Assembly (NCBI RefSeq): GCF_900141905.1
Contig: NZ_FQZF01000040.1
Coordinates: 1-35,660 of the forward strand
Direction of reading: 5' to 3'
Source: Muricoccus roseus
GTDB taxonomy: Bacteria > Pseudomonadota > Alphaproteobacteria > Acetobacterales > Acetobacteraceae
DNA: 35,660 nucleotides
Made by a program: the position numbers and the translations under genes. Below are positions 30,447 to 35,660 of the stretch, in pieces; the stretch's first letter is position 1, and every line of letters begins with the position of its first letter. The notes beneath the pieces were generated by a model. The model saw only the letters and a program-made list of their open reading frames with translations. It did no database searches and was not told the origin of the DNA.

Positions 30447-31287
30447 GGTTCCGTTGCGAGCTTGCAGGGCCTCCCCGAGCAGGTACAAACCTTAGTATGG
30501 CAAGACGGCGGCGAGTGGCCTCGGTGAGACCGGATCAGTCCTTCAAGGGGCGGCAGTTCACCGCCGAGGTGATCCTCTGGGCGGTCCGCTGGTACCTCAT
30601 GTTCCCGATCAGCTACCGCGATCTCGAGCTGATGCTGGCCGACCGCGGTGTGGATGTCGCGCACACCACCCTGTTCCGCTGGACCCAGACCTATGCGCCA
30701 GAGATCGAGAAGCGGATCCGGCCGCATCTGCGCCCGAGCAACGGCTCCTGGCGGGTTGACGAGACTTATGTGCGGGTAAAGGGGCGCTGGATGTACCTGT
30801 ACTGTGCAGTCGACAGCCGCAGCCAGACGATCGACTTCCTGCTCTCGGCCAAGCGGGACGCGGAGGCCGCGAAGCGCTTCTTCCGCAAGGCGTTGGGGCA
30901 GCCGCATACGGTGAACCCGCGTACGATCACGGTGGACAAGAACCCGGCTTACCCCTGTGCTGTCGAGCAGATGAAAGAGGGCGGCGAGCTGTGGCGTTTC
31001 TCCCGCCTGCGCCAGGTCAAGTTCCTCAACAACATCGTCGAACAGGACCACCGGCGCGTGAAACGCCTGGCCAGACCAGGGCTCGGCTTTGGTGGCTTCC
31101 ACACCGCACGACGAACACTGGCAGGCTACGAGGTGATGGCGATGATCAGGAAGGGACAGGTTCGAGAGATCGGCGGACGAGACATGCGGGCTCAAGCCGC
31201 CTTCGTCGCCAAGCTGTTCCAGATTGCACCCTGAACCACCTGCTACTCAGGCCATCTGCGGCCCGCCACAAACTTCGCAACACAACC
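30447..31287 (+). mobile_element. IS6-family insertion sequence
   Basis: The ends are imperfect inverted repeats: GGTTCCGTTGCGAGCTT at 30447 and, from the other side, GGTTGTGTTGCGAAGTT ending at 31287 (13 of 17 identical). The 841-bp length and single transposase gene are typical. The 8-bp flanks (CTAAAGAT and AGGCCAGT) differ, so there is no target duplication; IS6 elements leave this pattern after replicon fusion or adjacent deletion. Confidence 0.85.
30497..31234 (+). CDS. IS6-family transposase
   Basis: A 245-residue DDE transposase acting by replicative cointegrate formation. Conserved segments: FKGRQFTAEVILWAVRWYLM, ISYRDLELMLADRGVDVAHT, TLFRWTQTYAPEI, then catalytic Asp in WRVDETYVRVKGRWMYLY, Asp in TITVDKNPAYP and Glu in NNIVEQDHRRVKR. 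The length is standard and no frameshift is seen, so it may be active. It lies between the Rieske promoter region and the serine recombinase gene. Confidence 0.93.
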   Translation: MARRRRVASVRPDQSFKGRQFTAEVILWAVRWYLMFPISYRDLELMLADRGVDVAHTTLFRWTQTYAPEIEKRIRPHLRPSNGSWRVDETYVRVKGRWMYLYCAVDSRSQTIDFLLSAKRDAEAAKRFFRKALGQPHTVNPRTITVDKNPAYPCAVEQMKEGGELWRFSRLRQVKFLNNIVEQDHRRVKRLARPGLGFGGFHTARRTLAGYEVMAMIRKGQVREIGGRDMRAQAAFVAKLFQIAP

Positions 31288-31294
31288 AGGCCAG

Positions 31295-31984
31295 TCATGG
31301 GTGACGTAGCAGCACGCGCTGCACCTGGGACGCGCCCCACACTTCCCGCCCCAATGGGGTCCGCACACCGCGCGCGGTCAGCGCCGCGGCGATCTGCCGC
31401 AGCGACGTGGCGCCAGCTCGGCGCGCGGCGGTGATGTAGGGCAGCACGTCGGCCGCCCGCTTCGCGGCGTCGCGCTGCCAGGCCGCAGTCGCCATGGCGG
31501 CCACCTCGCCGTCGCCGGCCCGCAGTCGCGGGTTGCCCAGCCTCACGCCGCGCGCCTTCGCCGCGGCGAGGGCGGCGCGCGTACGGGCGCTGATGGCGCG
31601 GGCTTCTTCCTCGGCCACCAACGCCATGATGCCGATCGTCAGTCGGTTGGCGTGCGGCATGTCCACGGCGACGAATTCGACGCCGGCCTTCTCAAGCCCG
31701 AGCAGGAAATGCGCGTCGCGCGCCAAGCGGTCGAGCTTGGCGATCAGCAGCACGGCGCGGCGCGCCCGACTCTCTGTCATCGCCGCCGCGAGCTGCGGCC
31801 GGTCGCCGCGCTTGCCGCTCTCCACCTCCTCGAAGGTCGCGCACACGACGCCCCCGGTGCTCGCCGCGTGCCGCGCGACGGCCGCCCGCTGGGCGTCGAG
31901 CCCCAGGCCCGAGCGGCCCTGCCGCTCGGTGCTGACCCGGTAGTAGGCGACGAAGCGGATGGGGGAGGGGGTGGGAGGAGCCAT
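31295..31984 (-). CDS. Serine recombinase (resolvase/invertase family)
   Basis: A 229-residue site-specific recombinase. The catalytic domain shows the nucleophile Ser18 (YYRVSTERQG), the RxQL-type segment (GKRGDRPQLAAAM), LIAKLDRLARDAHFLLGLEK, VDMPHANRLTIGIMALVAEE and the long E helix. The C-terminal part (LPYITAARRAGATSLRQIAA, ALTARGVRTPLG, WGASQVQRVL) is a helix-turn-helix DNA-binding tail. ATG 31984 is chosen because GAGGG precedes it. The likely role is plasmid multimer resolution or mobile element recombination. Its stop is only 7 bp from the IS6 end, so the element inserted right behind it. Confidence 0.9.
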   Translation of the reverse strand: MAPPTPSPIRFVAYYRVSTERQGRSGLGLDAQRAAVARHAASTGGVVCATFEEVESGKRGDRPQLAAAMTESRARRAVLLIAKLDRLARDAHFLLGLEKAGVEFVAVDMPHANRLTIGIMALVAEEEARAISARTRAALAAAKARGVRLGNPRLRAGDGEVAAMATAAWQRDAAKRAADVLPYITAARRAGATSLRQIAAALTARGVRTPLGREVWGASQVQRVLLRHP

Positions 31985-32089
31985 CGGGACCCTCAAAATG
32001 CCCTCTCAGGCCCCTTTGTCGCAATCCCAAACGGACGTTTGACGCTTTGCGACTCCCACTCCCAGGTGCGAGTTAGCTGCGATACATGC

Positions 32090-32124
32090 GAAACTTGAGT
32101 TTCACGCGTTAGCAGGGTTATACT
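32090..32124 (+). promoter_or_regulatory. Promoter with overlapping inverted repeat for the Phd/PemK operon
   Basis: TTGAGT (32095-32100) and TATACT (32119-32124) with an 18-bp spacer make a good sigma-70 promoter 28 bp before the antitoxin ATG. The inverted repeat GAAAC-ttga-GTTTC (32090-32103) covers the -35 box, a typical arrangement for autorepression by an antitoxin. Confidence 0.6.
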
Positions 32125-32151
32125 GGTTCTGCGCAGATAGGAGCATTTTCC

Positions 32152-32415
32152 ATGGCTGAGCCGCTCGCCGTGCCCGCAGCCGAGGTGCAGCGCCGTTTCG
32201 CGCTCTACCAGGACAAGGCGCTTACCCAGCCCGTCGCCGTCACCAGTCGTGGTCGTCCGCGCGTGGTGATGATCTCGGTCGAGGAATACGAGCGGCTGCG
32301 TCGTCGCGACCGCCAGGCGATGAAGGTCGAGGAGCTGCCGCCCGATCTGATCGAGGCGATCGCTGCCGCCCAGCCTTCCGAGGAGTCGCGCCGCTTCGAT
32401 GACGAAGTTGCCTGA
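32152..32415 (+). CDS. Phd/YefM-family antitoxin
   Basis: An 87-residue antitoxin of the Phd/YefM type: VPAAEVQRRFALYQDKALTQ, PVAVTSRGRPRVVMISVEEY, ERLRRRDRQAM. The N-terminal fold binds operator DNA and the C-terminal tail (VEELPPDLIEAIAAAQPSEE) would wrap the toxin. The AGGAG site is 8-10 nt before ATG 32152. Its end overlaps the start of the toxin gene by 17 nt. The pair should stabilise the plasmid by killing or arresting cells that lose it. Confidence 0.9.
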   Translation: MAEPLAVPAAEVQRRFALYQDKALTQPVAVTSRGRPRVVMISVEEYERLRRRDRQAMKVEELPPDLIEAIAAAQPSEESRRFDDEVA

Positions 32416-32857
32416 GTCGCGCCGTTTAGCACCACCGCTTCCAGGCGAGGTCATCCGCTACGCCTACCTCTGGATGCACGAGGCCGCGGAGGGGCGAGAG
32501 GAGGCTCGCAAGGACCGCCCGTGTGCGGTCGTGATCGCCACGACAGATGTGGCGGGCGTTCCGTCCGTCGTTGTTGTGCCGATCACGTCGCGGGCGCCGT
32601 CCACACCGGATGAGGGTATGGAAATTCCCGTGGCGACTCGCCGACGCCTGGGCTTGCAGGACGAGCCGTGTTGGGCGGTGCTGACGGAGGTAAACCGCTT
32701 CGTCTGGCCGGGCCCCGATCTGCGGCCTGTGACTACTGCCCTCGGATCGAATTGGGGTTACGGTCCGCTACCGGCCATCCTGTTCGAGCGGCTGCGTGAT
32801 GCGGTTGTCACGCGGGCGCGCTTGAGGACGCTACGCGTCACCTCGAGGTCTGCCTGA
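32399..32857 (+). CDS. PemK/MazF-like toxin
   Basis: A 152-residue protein with features of the PemK/MazF growth inhibitors: LPGEVIRYAYLW near the N-terminus (the PGDIV-type strand), then DRPCAVVIATTD, VPSVVVVPITSRAPSTPDEG and WAVLTEVNRFVWPGPDLRPV. MazF/PemK toxins are ribosome-independent endoribonucleases. It is somewhat longer than usual (110-120) because of an added C-terminal helix (LPAILFERLRDAVVTRARLR). ATG 32399 lies inside the antitoxin gene. Partner type (Phd rather than MazE) is a known mixed pairing. Confidence 0.8.
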   Translation: MTKLPESRRLAPPLPGEVIRYAYLWMHEAAEGREEARKDRPCAVVIATTDVAGVPSVVVVPITSRAPSTPDEGMEIPVATRRRLGLQDEPCWAVLTEVNRFVWPGPDLRPVTTALGSNWGYGPLPAILFERLRDAVVTRARLRTLRVTSRSA

Positions 32858-32997
32858 TGCCTCTGCGCTCCGACTCGCCGTGTGCCGTCTCCGTTGGTGC
32901 TGCCTTCCGACGTGAGTCGCTACTTCTCCACTGGCGCCCTACCCCGAGCTTCTTTCAACACCTTGTCGGATGGTGTGCGTCTGAAGTCCTTAGCGCA

Positions 32998-33286
32998 ACG
33001 CTGAATCCGCGGCCTTTTCCGGCGCTGGCTCGCACGCGTCCTATAGGAAGTTTTTTGTATAGGACTCTTATAGGTATGGGCCGCGGATTCAGCGTGGATA
33101 ACTGGGGGTCAGGCCGCGGATTCAGCGTAGATCATGGCCTGTCGAGGCCGCTGATTCAGCGTAGGAAGGCCGCGGATTCAGCGTTGCCTTCCAGGCAGCC
33201 TAGCGGAAGGCCGCGGATTCAGCGTGGACAAGCGGGGATATCGGGAAAAAGCGCTTCGGTGCCTCGAAAGGCCGCCGATTCAGCGC
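32998..33286 (+). other. Plasmid replication origin: seven 17-bp iterons with AT-rich region
   Basis: The iteron GGCCGCGGATTCAGCGT occurs inverted at 32998-33014 and direct at 33079, 33112, 33146 (one change), 33168, 33209 and 33270 (variant). Starts of the direct copies are 33, 34, 22, 41 and 61 bp apart, close to whole helical turns. Between the inverted copy and the first direct copy lies an AT-rich stretch (33041-33078) with three TATAGG repeats (33042, 33058, 33069), the probable unwinding region. A DnaA-box-like TTATCCACG is at 33093-33101 on the minus strand. The initiator gene starts 58 bp after the last iteron. Confidence 0.9.
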
Positions 33287-33343
33287 ACACGCCTGATGGT
33301 GCTCGCCTAGGCTTGCCTCACCGGAGGGTGAGTGAGGGGACGC

Positions 33344-34345
33344 ATGGCTGAGATTCACCGCCAGCTCATGCTCTTCGGCGCCGAGGCCCTTCGCCGCACT
33401 GCCAACGCCATCGACGATCCCGGGCTGCGCCGTAGGGAGCTGGGCCGCATCGAGGCCGCTAGCAACGCCATGGGTGAGCTGGCCGACGACGAGCTGGCCT
33501 TCACGCATTCGGGCCTCTGCCAGACCTGCCTGCCTCATGCCCGCCCCGACAGCAACGATGCGATCTGGGAGCGCAGTTCCGGGCGCTTTCACCTGATGGT
33601 CAGCCCCGGCGTGGTGCGCGGCGCTGACGGGCGCGCCGCACGTGTTGGCGTGCCCTACGGCACCCGGGCGCGGCTGATCATGATCTTTCTCCAGACCGAG
33701 GGCGTGCGGGGGCGCACCGTCAATCTCGGTCCCAGCATGTCGGCCTGGATCCGCTCGCTCGGCCTGCCCGTGACCGGCGGGCCGAGGGGCACCATCCAGG
33801 CCATCCGTGAGCAGTCGCTTCGGATCGCCCGCTGCGAGTTCACATTGCAATGGAGCGCGCCCGCCTCCTCGCCCGGCGGCGGAGAGCAGATGATCATCCG
33901 TGACCAGCGCCTCGTATCGGGCCTGTCGCTGTGGCAGGGCCAAGAGGACGGCGAGGGGCCGGGATGGTCGGCCACGGTGGAGCTGACCAGCGAGTTCCAC
34001 GAGCACCTGCGCCAGCACGCCGTGCCGCTCGCGCGCGACGCCATCGCCCACCTCAAGGACAACTCGCTCGGTCTGGACCTCTACACGCTGCTGGCCTACC
34101 GGCTGCAGCGCCTGGAAAGGCCGCTCCTGCTACGCTGGCAGGCGCTCGCGGCGCAGGTCGGCTCCGACACGACGCGGGTCTCGCACCTGGCGCAGCGTGT
34201 GAAGGCCGTGCTGCCCGATGTGCTCGCCGTGTACCCGGACGCTGAGGTGGAGGTGGTCCATCACGGCCTCAAGCTCATGCCCTCGCGTCCCCCCGTGCCC
34301 AAGACCCTGGTGCGCGGCCTCAGGCTGATCCCGTCGGCCGGTTAG
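33344..34345 (+). CDS. repA: Plasmid replication initiator, RepA_C family
   Basis: A 333-residue initiator that should bind the adjacent iterons and open the origin. Recognisable family segments: THSGLCQTCLPHARPDSNDA, WERSSGRFHLMVSPGVV, VGVPYGTRARLIMIFLQTEG, LGPSMSAWIRSLGLPVTGGP and RGTIQAIREQSLRIARCEFT, then the second winged-helix region LKDNSLGLDLYTLLAYRLQR. ATG 33344 has GAGGGG directly upstream. The iterons and gene belong together; copy control by iteron handcuffing is the usual mechanism in such replicons. Confidence 0.9.
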   Translation: MAEIHRQLMLFGAEALRRTANAIDDPGLRRRELGRIEAASNAMGELADDELAFTHSGLCQTCLPHARPDSNDAIWERSSGRFHLMVSPGVVRGADGRAARVGVPYGTRARLIMIFLQTEGVRGRTVNLGPSMSAWIRSLGLPVTGGPRGTIQAIREQSLRIARCEFTLQWSAPASSPGGGEQMIIRDQRLVSGLSLWQGQEDGEGPGWSATVELTSEFHEHLRQHAVPLARDAIAHLKDNSLGLDLYTLLAYRLQRLERPLLLRWQALAAQVGSDTTRVSHLAQRVKAVLPDVLAVYPDAEVEVVHHGLKLMPSRPPVPKTLVRGLRLIPSAG

Positions 34346-34806
34346 GCCTACCTCCGGGATTCCTGCGCGGCTTCCTCCTCAGGCGTCATGCGAATCGCAG
34401 GCGAGGTCGACCAACCCGCCGGGTACGTAGAATTCGCGGCCTTTTCGGGCCTTCCAAAGCTCTCACGGCCTCGACCACCAGTTGGGTCAGGGTGGCCACT
34501 GGCGGTGCGAATATTCTAGATCGATCCTGACAATCTGCAAAGTTATAAATCCGGTTTTGTTCATGGGATAGGCATTGGGCTGGAAGGGACGCTCAGTCCT
34601 TGCGTTAAGGCTTGATCAAGAGGAATCCTCCCCGGTAGTGTCCGCACGGAACAGCTCGGGGTTCTATGCAAAATGCCAAAATTGGTTTTTCGCAATGAGG
34701 TTCCTGGGCACCGCTCCGGTTGGCTGCCTCTCGGCAGCGGTTCATCCCCTCTCGGCGCCGCAAGCCAGTCGGCGCTAAGGTTCCGGCCCGTCAGGGAGAC
34801 GGACAC
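34346..34806. other. Intergenic region downstream of repA
   Basis: No gene is supported in these 461 bp. GAATTCGCGGCCTTTTCGGG (34430-34449) resembles the inverted iteron and its flank at 33002-33020, perhaps a degenerate incompatibility site. An AT-rich stretch (34510-34560) may hold a promoter. A leader hairpin GCTGCC-tctc-GGCAGC (34723-34738) precedes the next gene, as does the palindrome CCAAAATTGG (about 34676-34685). Confidence 0.5.
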
Positions 34807-35196
34807 TTGCGAGGGGTTTTACAGGAGGCGGATATCCGCGCCGGGCTGGAGGCCGGGGGGCGGATCGAGAACGTCGTCATCGTGGCGCGACGCGACGAGG
34901 CCGACGGGATCGAACACGTCCCCTACCTGCTGCCGAGCTGGCGCCGGGGCTACGTTGCCATCGGGCTATTCCGTGGCGCCGGCGTGCGCGCCTACCGCGA
35001 CCTCACCCGTCTGGTGCGCTTCGTGCGCGATGACCTGGGTTTCCACGGCCCTATCTCGCTGCACGAGGAGAACTGCACGAAGCTGGGCAAGCTCCGTTCC
35101 TTCCTCGACGGCGCGGTGCCGGGCGGGCTGGCCCCGCCCGGCAAGCCGGTACCGGCCGGCGATGAGGTTGCAGCGCCGGACGTGCTCGACCCCTAG
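34807..35196 (+). CDS. Hypothetical protein upstream of the VirB1-like gene
   Basis: The frame ending at TAG 35194-35196 codes a globular-looking protein: LQEADIRAGLEAGGRIENVV, IVARRDEADGIEHVPYLLPS, WRRGYVAIGLFRGAGVRAYR, DLTRLVRFVRDDLGFHGPIS and a Pro-rich tail. I recognise no family. The start is uncertain: a TTG at 34807 gives about 129 residues, an ATG at 34720 gives 158 but lies in a hairpin region, and an AGGAGG at 34823-34828 is not followed by a good start. It precedes the type IV secretion genes by 30 bp and may belong to that operon. Confidence 0.6.
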   Translation: MRGVLQEADIRAGLEAGGRIENVVIVARRDEADGIEHVPYLLPSWRRGYVAIGLFRGAGVRAYRDLTRLVRFVRDDLGFHGPISLHEENCTKLGKLRSFLDGAVPGGLAPPGKPVPAGDEVAAPDVLDP

Positions 35197-35226
35197 CGAG
35201 GCCTCCCGCGGCCGGCTGGTGGCCGC

Positions 35227-35660
35227 GTGATCCTGGAACTGGCCGTCGTTGCGCAGCTCGCCGCCCGTTGCGCTCCCTCTGTCGCCTTCGAGACGCTGGC
35301 CGCCGTCATGCAGACGGAAAGCGGCTTCAAGCCCTTCGCCCTGGGCGTGAACGGGCCGGGCGGCGGCGCGATCTTCCCCGAGACGCGCGAGGCCGCCGTG
35401 GCGCTCGCGACGGACCTCATCGAGCGCCAAGGCCGCTCCGTGGACCTGGGGCTGATGCAGGTGAACAGCGGCAACCTGCGCGCGCTGGGGCTGACGGTCG
35501 CGGAAGTCCTCGACCCCTGCACCAACCTGGCGGCCGGCGCCCGCATCCTGCGCAAGGGCTACGCCACGGCCAGCCGCGGCGAGGCGGACCCGCAGCAGGC
35601 GCTCCGCGTCGCCTTCTCCCGCTACAACACCGGTCACCCCGAGCGGGGCTTCGCCAACGG
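35227..35660 (+). CDS. virB1: VirB1-like lytic transglycosylase (runs off the window)
   Basis: From GTG 35227 the frame remains open to the window end (at least 144 residues). ILELAVVAQLAARCAPSVAF and ETLAAVMQTESGFKPFALGV hold the catalytic Glu31 of the SLT/VirB1 fold; SVDLGLMQVNSGNLRALGLT, LDPCTNLAAGARILRKGYAT and LRVAFSRYNTGHPERGFAN follow the family order. VirB1 opens peptidoglycan for assembly of the type IV secretion channel and is usually the first virB gene. The N-terminus is hydrophobic but lacks a clear long signal. The sequence beyond the window should contain virB2-virB11. Confidence 0.9.
   Translation, partial: MILELAVVAQLAARCAPSVAFETLAAVMQTESGFKPFALGVNGPGGGAIFPETREAAVALATDLIERQGRSVDLGLMQVNSGNLRALGLTVAEVLDPCTNLAAGARILRKGYATASRGEADPQQALRVAFSRYNTGHPERGFAN

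Noticed and set aside
30371-31195. 274-codon frame antisense to the IS6 transposase
   Set aside because: Exact shadow of a recognisable transposase; no ribosome site or family features.
32998-33286. CRISPR array
   Set aside because: The repeats are 17 bp, unevenly spaced, one inverted, and next to a replication initiator; no cas genes. They are iterons.
32857-33351. 164-codon frame after the PemK-like toxin gene
   Set aside because: It spans the iterons, so its translation only repeats the origin sequence.
1-35660. tRNA or rRNA genes
   Set aside because: No cloverleaf-like or rRNA-like sequence was recognised on either strand.

Overview
The window is GC-rich DNA that reads as part of a large conjugative plasmid from an alphaproteobacterium. 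The gene types (DUF932 protein, MobF relaxase, RepA_C-type initiator, Bug-type solute receptors, H-NS-like fragment) suggest Acetobacteraceae of the Roseomonas kind; that assignment is inferred, since no rRNA or marker gene is present.

Layout. (1) 1-4980 is an accessory patch. It holds a dead IS701-type fragment joined to an H-NS C-terminal fragment, a complete IS5/IS427-type element (about 501-1345), and a leftward operon of visibly lower GC: higB toxin, higA antitoxin, an Mrr-type endonuclease and an MmeI-like DNA methyltransferase whose 3' end was removed at the IS5 insertion. An IS3-family remnant follows. (2) 4981-16250 is plasmid backbone: a 1543-residue MobF relaxase-helicase with a C-terminal Toprim domain plus a small partner gene, a candidate oriT spacer, a rightward operon (small basic protein, P-loop ATPase, membrane protein, and a membrane gene broken by an amber codon), a ParA plus ribbon-helix-helix partition pair flanked by repeated GCTTTAC sites, and a DUF932 operon whose leader is duplicated about 1.8 kb downstream. 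(3) 16250-17550 is decayed sequence. (4) 17553-30260 is a catabolic block: two Bug-type periplasmic receptors, a family III CoA-transferase, EtfBA, an acyl-CoA dehydrogenase, a LysR regulator with two N-terminal winged helices, a FadR-type GntR regulator, an SDR dehydrogenase, and a two-component Rieske oxygenase (reductase and oxygenase). (5) 30447-31287 is an IS6-family element without target duplication, next to a serine recombinase. (6) 31295-35660 is backbone again: a Phd/PemK-type toxin-antitoxin pair, an iteron origin with seven 17-bp repeats and its RepA-type initiator, a hypothetical gene, and the start of a VirB1-like transglycosylase that probably opens a type IV secretion operon.

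How it fits together. Replication (rep and iterons), partition (parA and RHH), maintenance (two toxin-antitoxin pairs) and transfer (relaxase, possible oriT, VirB1) make a self-transmissible replicon. The catabolic block interrupts backbone genes and looks like acquired cargo. Its probable logic is capture of a carboxylate or aromatic acid by the receptors, ring hydroxylation by the Rieske pair, oxidation by the SDR, CoA transfer and FAD-dependent dehydrogenation with electrons passing to ETF. The substrate cannot be read from the sequence.

The most interesting items are the single operon combining a toxin-antitoxin pair with restriction-modification genes, the duplicated leader element near the DUF932 operon, the double-HTH LysR regulator, the strong palindromic operators in front of the Rieske gene, and the ordered iteron origin.
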